This document shows, piece after piece, positions 1-7,812 of a DNA stretch of 64,000 nucleotides. The translations under genes were made by a program, and so were the position numbers. The notes below the pieces were generated by a model. That model saw only the letters and a program-made list of their open reading frames with translations, ran no database searches and was not told where the DNA came from. How positions within the stretch are numbered: position 1 is the stretch's first letter; each line of letters opens with the position of its first letter. Source of the DNA: TMP-24 sp041397305 (GTDB lineage Bacteria; Pseudomonadota; Alphaproteobacteria; Rhodobacterales; Rhodobacteraceae); the NCBI GenBank assembly GCA_041397305.1, contig JAWKWX010000007.1, forward strand, positions 1 to 64,000, given 5' to 3'.

Positions 1-83
1 GGGGAGGGAGAGGGTAGGAGGGCGCCGCGAGGGGCGGGACTGCCGACCTTCATTTCCCCTCTCAACCTGGCCCAAACTCTCGG

Positions 84-142
84 GAATCTGACTTCCCCAC
101 AGGATATCCACAAGGAAAATCAAAGGTTTATCCACCGGAATC
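84..142. other. Cluster of DnaA-box-like 9-mers in a gene-free region
   Basis: Three 9-mers in the same orientation resemble the DnaA box TTATCCACA: TTCCCCACA (93-101, two mismatches), ATATCCACA (104-112, one mismatch) and TTATCCACC (128-136, one mismatch). Two GANTC sites (84-88 and 138-142), the CcrM methylation target of alphaproteobacteria, flank them. The stretch is visibly poorer in GC than its surroundings. Positions 1-877 contain no convincing gene. This could be part of a replication origin or a DnaA-controlled promoter, but no box is perfect, so the call is tentative. Confidence 0.35.
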
Positions 143-536
143 TTTTGCAAGACCGTCAAATTCCCTTGCGCGACTCACCCTCTCCCGGCCAACCTTCACT
201 TACCGCACCGGATCGCAAGACACCGGACGGGCGCAACGGCCTCCGGGCGGCTGCGGGCGGGAAGGCGGGGCGCAAGCCCGGTTCGGACCACCCGAAAGTG
301 CACGGACGAGCGCAGATGCAAAGGGTCTCACGACCCCGAGGATCGGCGGGGAAAAGGGCGATGCGGCTGCGCACGGTCTTCGGATCGGACGTGGCAGGGG
401 TTCTCACGAATCCCGGATGCGGGAAACCCGGCAACGGGCGGACCCATCAGGAAGGCGTCAGGGGGGTCGCAAGACCCATGCAAGGACCGCGTCCGAGCAC
501 CTGGCGCCTTTTCTGATTCTCCCGGCCAGAGCGCGC

Positions 537-573
537 CAAAGAAACGGGACCCGCCAGCGATGGGGGTCCCGTT
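537..573 (-). terminator. Rho-independent terminator on the minus strand
   Basis: A perfect 9-bp inverted repeat (AACGGGACC at 543-551 and GGTCCCGTT at 565-573) is followed, reading the minus strand, by TTTCTTTG. It lies just downstream of the stop of a short minus-strand reading frame (584-766), so something is probably transcribed leftwards here. Confidence 0.55.
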
Positions 574-583
574 CCCGTCAGGG

Positions 584-766
584 TTACTTATCCGCGTCCG
601 TAGCACCTGTGCCCGATCCATAGCGCGGATCGGCCCGGCGATCAACAAGATCATGCGGGGCGGGCGGTCGATGCCCCCATATCTTTCCCTCTGCACCAGT
701 TCTTGTGGGCGCGGCACCATGCGGCGCGACCCGCCGCCGACAGTCCTTGACCAATACTTTCCGCAC
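584..766 (-). CDS. Possible 60-aa protein or small RNA of unknown function
   Basis: A short minus-strand frame with a GTG start encodes about 60 residues, begins MRKVLVKD and ends GATDADK, with no family I recognise. Its main support is the terminator-like hairpin 11 bp beyond its stop. No convincing ribosome-binding site precedes the GTG, and the composition is rich in Arg, Pro and His, as in spurious high-GC frames. The transcript could equally be a non-coding RNA. Treat as a weak candidate. Confidence 0.22.
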   Translation of the reverse strand: MRKVLVKDCRRRVAPHGAAPTRTGAEGKIWGHRPPAPHDLVDRRADPRYGSGTGATDADK

Positions 767-776
767 CGCCCGTCGC

Positions 777-809
777 TGTCGGGACGGATGCCATACGCCT
801 GCGGGACGG
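777..809 (+). repeat. 33-bp dispersed repeat, copy 1
   Basis: The 33 bases starting TGTCGGGACGGATGCC are found again on the minus strand at 20452-20484 with a single C/T mismatch. Internally the element carries CGGGACGGAT-type direct repeats separated by a CCATACGC spacer, and CGGTACGG follows in both copies. Both copies sit in the 5' region of a gene: here about 70 bp before a lipoprotein gene. Confidence 0.7.
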
Positions 810-877
810 ATGCGGTACGGATGCTGGCAGGCGTTTTTCTTAAGGGTCCGTTAATCAAGACCCGTCACTCTGGCGCC

Positions 878-1177
878 ATGCGTGGTCTGATCCTGCCCCT
901 TCTCCTGGCCGCCTGCGGCGCCTCCCCGGCCCCGCAGTTCTTCGGCGCCACCCGGCATGAGGTGACGAAAGGCGGGATAGATTTCGTGGTTTTTCAGAAG
1001 GATAGCTATGCAGAGGTCGTGCGCCTCGGCTATCTGACCCGGGCCGAGCGGGCGCCGGTGCCGCAGCTGATGGCGGCAGCGGCCGAAGCGGCGACCGGCT
1101 GCCGCGTGGTGCCCGGCTCCATGGTCACCGGCCTGCCGGGGGATACGGGCGAGGTGCGGTTTCGCCTGACATGCTGA
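878..1177 (+). CDS. Small predicted lipoprotein, function unknown
   Basis: This 99-residue protein starts with a short hydrophobic stretch ending in a lipobox, LLAAC, with the lipidation Cys near residue 13, so it is expected to be exported, cleaved by LspA and anchored to a membrane. The mature part (about 86 residues) has two further Cys (in ATGCRVV and at the C-terminus) that could form a disulfide. I chose the ATG at 878 because longer in-frame extensions would bury the signal peptide. I do not recognise a named family. The stop codon abuts the stop of the convergent entericidin-like gene with no gap. Confidence 0.75.
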   Translation: MRGLILPLLLAACGASPAPQFFGATRHEVTKGGIDFVVFQKDSYAEVVRLGYLTRAERAPVPQLMAAAAEAATGCRVVPGSMVTGLPGDTGEVRFRLTC

Positions 1178-1306
1178 TCAAGGCGTCGTCGAAGCCTCCG
1201 CCTCGATCGTCGCCCCCGCGGTCTGCAGGTCGCGGCCAGCGCCCTTGATCGTTTCGCAGGCCGACAGCGCGAGAAGCGCAAGGATAATCAACGAATTACG
1301 GGTCAT
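1178..1306 (-). CDS. Entericidin-like small lipoprotein
   Basis: This 42-residue gene encodes an N-terminal hydrophobic segment (NSLIILALLALSAC) with lipobox LSAC, followed by ETIKGAGRDLQTAG, the hallmark of the entericidin A/B family. These are tiny cell-envelope lipoproteins; in E. coli EcnA and EcnB act as an antidote and toxin pair controlled by sigma-S. Here only a single copy is present. A GGAGAGG ribosome-binding site lies a few bases before the ATG. Its stop touches the stop of the converging lipoprotein gene. The family call is confident from the motif; the role in this organism is unknown. Confidence 0.85.
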   Translation of the reverse strand: MTRNSLIILALLALSACETIKGAGRDLQTAGATIEAEASTTP

Positions 1307-1363
1307 GGCGCCTCTCCGGACTGCTGATTGCCCGCCGACCCTAGCAAACCGCGCGCTGCAAGC

Positions 1364-2128
1364 TCAAGTCAGAAATGCCCGCAGCGCTGCTTCGAACTCC
1401 CTGGGCTTCTCGGCATGCAGCCAATGGCCCGCGCCCGGGATCTTCGCCATCACCGCCTTCGGAAACAACGCCTTGATCCGCCCCCGATGCTCCGGCTGCA
1501 CATAGTCCGACGCCGCCCCTGACAGGAAGAATGCAGGCCCGTCATAGCGCCCCGCTACCTCGTCCGGCCAGCCGACGATCCTGTCCATCTCGGCGTCAAG
1601 AACCGGCAGGTTCAGCCGCCAGCGCGGCGGTTCGGCTTTCAGATCAAGGGACTGCAGCAGGAACGCCCGCGTGCCCGCGTCCGGCACCGCCGCTTCCAGA
1701 CGGCGGTCCGCCTCGCTGCGGGCGGTCAGATCCTCGATGCGCAGCGCCTCCATCGCATGGACGAGATGGCGGTTCGAATGGCCGTAGGAGACCGGCGAAA
1801 TGTCCGCAACCACAAGCCGGTTCACCAGATCGGGCCGGGTGAGTGCCAGCACCATCGCCGCCTTGCCCCCCATCGAATGGCCCATCACGTCCATCGCGCG
1901 GCCTTCGCCGTCGATGATCGCCGCCAGATCGCCCGCCATGTCGAAATAGCTCTGCGTCTCGGCCCGGAAGCTTTCGCCATGATTGCGCTGATCGACCGCC
2001 ACCACCCGGCGGTCCGCTGCCATCCGCTTCTGGATCGCCCCCCAGTTCCGCGCCGAACCAAAGAGCCCATGCACGATCAACAGGGGCGGAAAGGCGCCAT
2101 CGTTTCCAGCCTCGATCCGGTTCAGCAT
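1364..2128 (-). CDS. Alpha/beta-fold hydrolase (esterase, YbfF-like)
   Basis: The 254-residue protein has the standard alpha/beta-hydrolase signatures: oxyanion-hole motif HGLFGSARNW (residues 20-29), nucleophile elbow GHSMGG with Ser85, and a C-terminal GAGHWLHAE bearing the catalytic His. The DQRNHGES segment is typical of the YbfF/PldB-like esterase group, which hydrolyses short acyl esters or acyl-CoA in the cytoplasm. No signal peptide is seen. It is transcribed alone, divergently from the small membrane protein at 2196. The substrate cannot be inferred from sequence alone. Confidence 0.88.
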   Translation of the reverse strand: MLNRIEAGNDGAFPPLLIVHGLFGSARNWGAIQKRMAADRRVVAVDQRNHGESFRAETQSYFDMAGDLAAIIDGEGRAMDVMGHSMGGKAAMVLALTRPDLVNRLVVADISPVSYGHSNRHLVHAMEALRIEDLTARSEADRRLEAAVPDAGTRAFLLQSLDLKAEPPRWRLNLPVLDAEMDRIVGWPDEVAGRYDGPAFFLSGAASDYVQPEHRGRIKALFPKAVMAKIPGAGHWLHAEKPREFEAALRAFLT

Positions 2129-2195
2129 CGCGGACGATCCCCCCTTCCCCCTGCCGGGGATTCGGTCTTAACCTGCCCTCCCGGGGGTAAACGAC

Positions 2196-2564
2196 ATGTC
2201 GATCTCAGTCCAGCAGATGGCCGACCGCGTGGCCGAACTGATGGAGGCGCGGCTCAGGGTGAAGGGCGAGGGACTTGCTGCCAAGCTCAGGCGCGGCGGT
2301 CGGCATCTGCCGCGCAAGGTGCTGATCGCGGCCGAGGCGCTGGCGCGCCAGGCAGAGATGGCAACGATCCCGCGCCTGCAGATGCAGGTCGACCCTGAGG
2401 AAGCGGCCGAGGCCTATGATGCCTGCGTGCGCTACCTCAAACCCCTCGGCGTCGGCGCGCGCCGCCGGGCGATGCTCTGGCAGATGACGACCGCGATCGC
2501 CACGGGCCTCTTCGTCACGCTTGTGGCGCTGGCTGCGGTTCTGGCCTGGCGCGGCTTTCTCTGA
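2196..2564 (+). CDS. Conserved hypothetical protein with C-terminal membrane anchor
   Basis: This 122-residue protein has a charged, probably helical N-terminal two thirds (VAELMEARLRVKGEGLAAKL onwards) and one C-terminal transmembrane helix (about residues 95-118, IATGLFVTLVALAAVLAW), so it is probably tail-anchored with its body in the cytoplasm. A GGGGG stretch before the ATG can serve as ribosome-binding site. Its last 50 bases overlap the end of the convergent DUF817 gene. I do not recognise the family beyond it looking like a Rhodobacteraceae conserved protein. Confidence 0.72.
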   Translation: MSISVQQMADRVAELMEARLRVKGEGLAAKLRRGGRHLPRKVLIAAEALARQAEMATIPRLQMQVDPEEAAEAYDACVRYLKPLGVGARRRAMLWQMTTAIATGLFVTLVALAAVLAWRGFL

Positions 2565-3378
2565 GCGGATCGCGCACCACGAGCGTCACGGTCACGAAGC
2601 TGACGTAAAGCAGAAGATACCAGGAGCCGATCTTGGCGAGGCTCACCATCTGGCCCTGATGCTGGCCACCGTACAGCCATGTGCCGGTGCGCGTGCCGAT
2701 ATTTTCGGCCAGCCACAGGAAGCCGCTGGTGAAGAAGGCGGCGAGCGGCAGAGGCATCCGGTAATCATGTTGCGCGATGCGGAACCAGATGCGGGTCCGC
2801 GCGTAGAGAAGGATCGTGGCGGCGAAGAGACCAAGCCGCATGTCCGGCAGGAAATGGTGGGCAAAGAAATTCGCGTAGATCGCCAGGGCCAGCAGGATCG
2901 TTGACCAGAAGGGCGGATAGGGGGCGAAGCGCATGGCGAAGAGGCGGATCACCCGCGCCATGTAGCTGCCGACAGAGGCATACATGAAACCGGAAAAGAG
3001 CGGCACGTTCAGGATCTTGAACAGCCCCGGTTCCGGATAGGCCCAGGACCCTGCCCCGACCTTGAACCATTCCATTACCGTGCCTGTGAGGTGGAACAGC
3101 AGGATCACCCGCGCCTCGGCCCATGTCTCCAGCCGCGCCCAGAGGAAAAGCGCCTGCACGGCGAGCGCGAAGAGGAAGAGCGCGTCATAGCGGTGAAGCG
3201 GCCAGTCCGGTTGCCAGATGGATTTCGTGACGAGAAGGGCGCCGAGGAGGAGGCCGCCGAACAGGCAGGCCCAGGCCTGTTTCAGCCCGAACATTGCGAA
3301 CTCTGCCAGTGCGAACGGCAAGCGGGCGCGCGCCCAGTCGCCGAGCGCGCGTTCGATCCGGTCGGTTGTGCGGTGCAT
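2515..3378 (-). CDS. DUF817 (YoaT-like) integral membrane protein
   Basis: The 287-residue protein contains about eight hydrophobic helices and conserved polar motifs within them: TGTVMEWFKVGAGSWAYPEP, FSGFMYASVGSYMAR, FFAHHFLPD and ENIGTRTGTWLYG. This pattern matches the DUF817 family (Bacillus YoaT), which is uncharacterised. The conserved acidic, aromatic and His residues suggest a membrane enzyme or transporter, but that is inference. It follows the amine-dehydrogenase-like gene on the same strand with a 65-bp gap, so the two may be cotranscribed. Its 3' end overlaps the convergent gene by 50 bp. Confidence 0.8.
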   Translation of the reverse strand: MHRTTDRIERALGDWARARLPFALAEFAMFGLKQAWACLFGGLLLGALLVTKSIWQPDWPLHRYDALFLFALAVQALFLWARLETWAEARVILLFHLTGTVMEWFKVGAGSWAYPEPGLFKILNVPLFSGFMYASVGSYMARVIRLFAMRFAPYPPFWSTILLALAIYANFFAHHFLPDMRLGLFAATILLYARTRIWFRIAQHDYRMPLPLAAFFTSGFLWLAENIGTRTGTWLYGGQHQGQMVSLAKIGSWYLLLYVSFVTVTLVVRDPLRESRARPEPQPAPQA

Positions 3379-3443
3379 GCGGCCTCTTCCCTGACGGTCG
3401 CGGACTTTCTGGCATGGGGTGGGGGCCGGGTCCAGTCACCCTC

Positions 3444-5468
3444 TCATCCGCCGAGGATCACCCGTTCGCGCCTGACCGCCTTCGCTTCCGGCGTCAGATG
3501 TTCGCGTGCGGCACGGTGCCCGTCATGGACGGCATGGGCGATGAGGCCCGGCGCGCGGGCGTCACCGATGCGGGCAAGCGTGGCGAGGCTCCGGTCCTTC
3601 AGGGCGCGCCAGAGGCTCTCCTGCGGCTCGCGCGAGGTGACGGGGATGAAGGCGCCGCAGGGAAGGCGCGTTTCGCGGCCCGAATAGGTGCAGGAAAGAA
3701 GCGCCTCGCCGGGCGCGAGGCCAGAGACCATATGGGAGGTGACGATCCGCGCGCCACGCTCGATCAGCCGCGCCTGCAGGCGGGTCTGTTCGACGGTGTA
3801 GCCCGTCCAGTCGGCGACCGTGCCGAAAGGGGTGACATAGGTGACCACGTACCCTTCTCCGGCCAGAAGGTCGGCAAGGCCAGCGGCGATGTGATAGCCC
3901 TCGTCGTCGAAGATCACCACCGGCCCGCTTGCAGGCCGCGCGCCGTCGAGCAGCTGGTCGGGCGTGATCGTGCGCGGGTCGGCGAAGCTCGCGATCGGCC
4001 CCGGATGGCTGCGCCCGCGCCCGTCGGCGCGCCAGAGGCTGCCGGTCGCCACCAAAACATGCGGCGCGCCTGTCGCCATTACGTCATCGACCGCCATCGG
4101 GCTTGCCGGATAGAGGCTGACATTGGCCATCCGGCGAAGCTGCGAAAGCCGCCAGTCGCGGACCCGCGCCCATTCCGAAAGCCCCGGCAGGCGCGCCTCG
4201 CGGCTGACCCGTCCGCCCGGTTCGTCCGACGCCTCGGCCAGGAGCACCGTCGCCCCCCGCAGCCCGAGCGTCAGCGCCGCCTCAAGCCCGGCGGGGCCTG
4301 CACCGACGATCAGGACGGGGTCCTCGGACCGTTTCAGCGCGGGCACCCGTTCGGGATGCCAGCCGCGCCGCCATTCCTCGCCCATCGTCGGGTTCTGGGT
4401 GCAGCGGATCGGCGCGCCGAGCCCGTCATGCGCATAGCAGATGTTGCAGCCGATGCACTCGCGGATGTCTTCGAGGCGCCCCTCGCGGATCTTCGCAGGC
4501 AGGAACGGATCGGCGATCGAGGGGCGCGCGGCGCCGACGAAATCGAGGATCCCGCGCCGGACTTGGGCGAGCATTGTCTCGGGGCTGGTGAAACGGCCGA
4601 CCGCTACCACCGGCTTGCCGGTCGCGGCGCGGACATGGGCGATGTGATCTTCCAGCGCCGCTTCCTTGACGAAGCGCGAGGGGCCCATTTCGGTGCCGTA
4701 ATCGGGGATCGTCACGTCGAAGACATCGACGAGGGGCGCGAGATCGGACATCAGGCGCGCGCGTTCCTCGGCCCCGGTGCCGTCTTCATCCGTCACCTCG
4801 ATGCGGATCGCGACGGCGCAGCGGTCACCGACCGCCGCGCGCGTATCCTCCACCAATTCCCTGACCAGCCGCGCGCGGGCGGCGAAACCGCCGCCATAAT
4901 CATCGGCACGCGGGTTGGTTGAGGGATCGAGGAATTGCGTCAGCAGATAGGTATGGGCAGCGTAGACATAGACCACGTCGAAATCCGCCGCCTTCGCCCT
5001 GAGCGCTGCTGCCTGGTGCCAGTCGCGCAAGGCCTGGATATCCTGCCGGTCCATGCGCTGGCTCTGCCAGGGCACGGTCTCGGCCAGCATGCTTTCGGGC
5101 CCCAAGGGCGCCTCGCGGGAAAGCACGTTGCCCGACCGCCAGCCTCCGTGCCAGAGCTCGACCCCGGCCAGCGCGCCATGCGCGTGCACCGCCCCGGTCA
5201 TCGCCGCCATATTGGCGATGTCGCCGTTGTCCCAGAGCGAGGCATAGGGCGCGGGCGTGTCGTCGGAGCTCGGATGGATGGAGCAATATTCGCTGTTCAC
5301 CACCCCCCAGCCGCCCTCGGCCTTCACGCCCCGCATGGCGGCGAGCGTCGCGGGCAGGGCGAAGCCCATGCCGGTGCAATGCGGCACCTGCCAGAACCGG
5401 TTCGGCGCGGTGACGGGGCCGATCTTCACGGGTTCAAATAGGACATCGAAACGTGGGTCGCGGGGCAT
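3444..5468 (-). CDS. Trimethylamine-dehydrogenase-like FMN/[4Fe-4S]/ADP flavoprotein
   Basis: The 674-residue protein has the full TMADH layout: an OYE-type TIM barrel (1-~375), a [4Fe-4S] site with Cys338, Cys341, Cys344 and Cys356, and a nucleotide-binding domain beginning VLIVGAGPAGLEA. Cys31 in NRFWQVPHC matches the Cys that carries 6-S-cysteinyl-FMN, and Tyr169 and His172 (VYAAH) match catalytic residues. Family members oxidatively demethylate secondary or tertiary amines and pass electrons to ETF. Of the TMADH aromatic bowl only Tyr61 is kept; the two Trp positions are lost, so the substrate is unlikely to be trimethylamine. N-methylated amino acids (compare DgcA-type dimethylglycine demethylases) or histamine-type amines are possible. 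Confidence 0.88.
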   Translation of the reverse strand: MPRDPRFDVLFEPVKIGPVTAPNRFWQVPHCTGMGFALPATLAAMRGVKAEGGWGVVNSEYCSIHPSSDDTPAPYASLWDNGDIANMAAMTGAVHAHGALAGVELWHGGWRSGNVLSREAPLGPESMLAETVPWQSQRMDRQDIQALRDWHQAAALRAKAADFDVVYVYAAHTYLLTQFLDPSTNPRADDYGGGFAARARLVRELVEDTRAAVGDRCAVAIRIEVTDEDGTGAEERARLMSDLAPLVDVFDVTIPDYGTEMGPSRFVKEAALEDHIAHVRAATGKPVVAVGRFTSPETMLAQVRRGILDFVGAARPSIADPFLPAKIREGRLEDIRECIGCNICYAHDGLGAPIRCTQNPTMGEEWRRGWHPERVPALKRSEDPVLIVGAGPAGLEAALTLGLRGATVLLAEASDEPGGRVSREARLPGLSEWARVRDWRLSQLRRMANVSLYPASPMAVDDVMATGAPHVLVATGSLWRADGRGRSHPGPIASFADPRTITPDQLLDGARPASGPVVIFDDEGYHIAAGLADLLAGEGYVVTYVTPFGTVADWTGYTVEQTRLQARLIERGARIVTSHMVSGLAPGEALLSCTYSGRETRLPCGAFIPVTSREPQESLWRALKDRSLATLARIGDARAPGLIAHAVHDGHRAAREHLTPEAKAVRRERVILGG

Positions 5469-5498
5469 GGGGCTCTCCTTGCCTCGTGATTTTGGACG

Positions 5499-5519
5499 AT
5501 TGGTCAGAATCTAGTCAAT
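5499..5519. promoter_or_regulatory. Dyad operator candidate upstream of the flavoprotein gene
   Basis: A 21-bp imperfect dyad with arms ATTGGTCAG and CTAGTCAAT lies 30 bp upstream of the flavoprotein start. Read on the minus strand it includes TTGACT, which could also act as a -35 element. The ATTGGTC arm resembles FCD-type GntR operators. No regulator gene is adjacent. Confidence 0.4.
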
Positions 5520-5589
5520 GCTGGTGGGTTGCCGACCGATGGACATGCGGCTGCAAGGCATGACGGCCTACTAAGTCGACGTTTGGAAC

Positions 5590-5952
5590 TTAGTACCGCT
5601 TCTGCGCTTCGAAATAGGCTGCAATATCCTGGAAATCGCTGTCGCTGAGCCTGCCGAGTGCCTGCACCATAAGCTCGAAATTCTTGGTGGAACTCATTCG
5701 TGTGCCGTCAGCATATGCCTTCATCTGTGCTACCAAATACTCTGCGGGTTGCCCTGCGAGCATCGGAATCGGCTGGAATGACGTGGAGCGCGCATTTCCG
5801 TCGTCGCCATGGCACTGGATGCAAGCCGAGCTTCGCGCCAATGTCTTGCCTTTGCTCAGATCGCCCTCTGCTGAGGCAGGCTGAGCTCCGCTGGCAAACG
5901 CTACCAGCATCATTCCAAGAACAACGGTCGATTCCAGAAGTGATGATGTCAT
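5590..5952 (-). CDS. Small periplasmic class I cytochrome c (c553-like)
   Basis: The 120-residue precursor has a signal peptide (about 1-28, ending PASAEG) and one haem c site CIQCH followed by GDDGNA. The C-terminal half has LAGQPAEYLVAQMKAY and LSDSDFQDIAAYF, typical of c553/c4-like monohaem cytochromes; a Met in NFELMVQALG is the likely sixth ligand. I start at ATG 5952 because AAAGGAG sits 9 bases before it; an earlier in-frame ATG lacks such a site. Codon use is clearly less GC-biased than that of the neighbours, which suggests acquisition by transfer. Its electron-transfer partner is not evident. Confidence 0.85.
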   Translation of the reverse strand: MTSSLLESTVVLGMMLVAFASGAQPASAEGDLSKGKTLARSSACIQCHGDDGNARSTSFQPIPMLAGQPAEYLVAQMKAYADGTRMSSTKNFELMVQALGRLSDSDFQDIAAYFEAQKRY

Positions 5953-5968
5953 TTGTAACATCTCCTTT

Positions 5969-6349
5969 GCTCCCAACAGCAGTAAACCATCTTTGAAGAA
6001 AGCAAGGTGGAGTCCGCCCTGACCTTCGCGAACTGTCCCCCATAGGCTACTCCTAGAGGGACCTCCTGCAAAGCATCAGCTTGGTGGTGGCACAAACGGC
6101 GCCTTTCGACCGGTTGCAACTGCGGTTAACCACTGCCGCCGCTGTGCCTTTTTTGCCGAGATGATGGACCCTGATCGTGCCATATCTTCTGGCAGAAAGC
6201 TGCCTGCAATTCATTTGGGCGGGTGATGTAAGTTGCACTCAGAGCTGTACACAGCCTGCAAACATCGATCGCTATTTCAGGACCTTAAGGATTTCCCGGC
6301 TTCGCTCTTGAATTTTGCCGGGCTGCAGCAGAGCGAGAAAGAGACATAG
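5969..6349. other. Lower-GC intergenic stretch without a recognisable gene
   Basis: About 380 bases between the cytochrome start and the glyA terminator carry no supported gene. Composition is visibly poorer in GC than the surrounding DNA, continuing from the cytochrome gene. The only frame of note (6053-6238, minus, 61 residues rich in Arg, Ser and Cys) matches no family I know. I see no inverted repeats or transposase remnant clear enough to name. Confidence 0.5.
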
Positions 6350-6350
6350 A

Positions 6351-6379
6351 AAAGGCCCCCGGTAGTTCGGAGGCCCTTC
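6351..6379 (-). terminator. Terminator downstream of glyA
   Basis: On the minus strand, 21 bp after the glyA stop, an imperfect GC-rich inverted repeat (AAGGGCCTCCG and CCGGGGGCCTT around a short loop) runs into TTTTC. This fits a rho-independent terminator for glyA. Confidence 0.65.
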
Positions 6380-6399
6380 TAAGTCAAAACTGCTCCGGC

Positions 6400-7686
6400 T
6401 CAGAGCGTCGGATACATCGGGAACTTTGCGCAGAGTGTGGCGACTTCGCCCTTGACCTTTGCCTCTACCGCCCCGTTGCCCTCCTCGCCGTTCGCGGCAA
6501 GGCCATCGACGACCTCGACGATCCAGCGGGCGATCTGGCGGAACTCGGCCTCGCCGAAGCCACGCGTGGTGCCGGCCGGGGCGCCGAGGCGGATGCCCGA
6601 GGTCACGAAGGGTTTTTCCGGGTCGAACGGCACGCCGTTCTTGTTGCAGGTGATATGCGCGCGGCCAAGGGCGGCTTCGGTCGCCTTGCCGGTCACCTTC
6701 TTCGGACGCAGGTCGGCGAGGCAGAGGTGGTTGTCGGTGCCGCCGGAGACGATGTTGATCCCGCCCTTCATCAGCTCGTCGGCCATGGCGGCGGCGTTCG
6801 TCTTCACCTGCGCGGCATAGGTCCTGAACGAAGGATCCAGCGCCTCGCCGAAGGCCACGGCCTTGGCCGCGATCACATGCATCAGGGGGCCGCCCTGCAA
6901 GCCGGGGAAGACGGCCGAGTTGATCTTCTTGGCGATCTCCTCGTCATTCGTCAGGATCATGCCGCCACGCGGGCCGCGCAGCGACTTGTGCGTGGTCGTG
7001 GTGCAGACATGGGCATGCGGGATGGGCGAGGTATGGACGCCACCGGCCACGAGGCCCGCGATATGGGCCATGTCGACATGCAGGTAGGCGCCGATCTCGT
7101 CGGCGATGGCGCGGAAGGCCGCCCAGTCCCATTCGCGGCTGTAAGCCGTGCCGCCCGCAATGATCAGCTTCGGCCGGTGTTCCAGCGCCTTGGCGCGGAC
7201 ATCTTCCATATCCAGCCGCTGGTCCTGCTGGCGCACGCCGTAGGAGACGACGTTGAACCACTTGCCCGACATGTTCACGGGCGAGCCGTGCGTCAGGTGA
7301 CCGCCCGAGTTCAGGTCGAGGCCCATGAACGTGTCGCCGGGCTTCAGAAGCGCGAGGAACACCGCCTGGTTCATCTGTGACCCGGAATTCGGCTGGACGT
7401 TCGCGAACTTGCAGTCGAACAGCTTCTTGGCCCGTTCGATCGCCAGCGTCTCTGCCACGTCCACATACTGGCAGCCGCCGTAATAGCGCTTGCCCGGATA
7501 CCCTTCGGCATATTTGTTGGTCATCACCGAGCCCTGCGCCTCGAGCACCGCAAGCGACACGATGTTTTCCGAGGCGATCAGCTCGATCTCGTCGCGCTGG
7601 CGGCCAAGCTCCGACGTGATGGAGACCCAAAGCTCGGGGTCGCTCGACGAAAGTGGCTCGGTGAAAAAGCCGTTCTGGGCGGTCAT
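6400..7686 (-). CDS. glyA: Serine hydroxymethyltransferase
   Basis: This cytoplasmic PLP enzyme interconverts serine and glycine with transfer of the one-carbon unit to tetrahydrofolate, the main source of C1 units. The 428-residue length is normal. The N-terminal SDPELW, ELIASENIVS and NKYAEGYPGKRYYGG blocks and the PLP-lysine motif THKSLRGPRGG (Lys234) are all present. The ATG is preceded by GGAGACGCCC. The gene is monocistronic, with its own terminator, next to the cytochrome patch. No riboswitch-like structure is obvious in the roughly 125-bp region upstream. Confidence 0.98.
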   Translation of the reverse strand: MTAQNGFFTEPLSSSDPELWVSITSELGRQRDEIELIASENIVSLAVLEAQGSVMTNKYAEGYPGKRYYGGCQYVDVAETLAIERAKKLFDCKFANVQPNSGSQMNQAVFLALLKPGDTFMGLDLNSGGHLTHGSPVNMSGKWFNVVSYGVRQQDQRLDMEDVRAKALEHRPKLIIAGGTAYSREWDWAAFRAIADEIGAYLHVDMAHIAGLVAGGVHTSPIPHAHVCTTTTHKSLRGPRGGMILTNDEEIAKKINSAVFPGLQGGPLMHVIAAKAVAFGEALDPSFRTYAAQVKTNAAAMADELMKGGINIVSGGTDNHLCLADLRPKKVTGKATEAALGRAHITCNKNGVPFDPEKPFVTSGIRLGAPAGTTRGFGEAEFRQIARWIVEVVDGLAANGEEGNGAVEAKVKGEVATLCAKFPMYPTL

Positions 7687-7812
7687 GGGCGTCTCCTCGC
7701 GGTCCGGTTTGGCCGGGGTTGTAGCCGAGCTTCCCCGCGCGAGAAAGGCGGATTCCGACCTTCCCGGATCGCGGGGCGAACGTTACCGCTACCCTTTGCG
7801 GCCGCACGGCAC

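Noticed and set aside
1..53. Start of a leftward gene (ATG at 53 preceded by GAGAGGGG)
   Set aside because: Only 17 codons are visible, rich in Pro, Ser and Gly, and no family resemblance can be judged.
6053..6238. 61-residue minus-strand frame in the low-GC patch
   Set aside because: No ribosome-binding site, no homology I can recognise, and composition like random sequence.
7687..7812. Riboswitch upstream of glyA
   Set aside because: No glycine, SAM or THF riboswitch consensus or pairing pattern could be recognised in the short gap.
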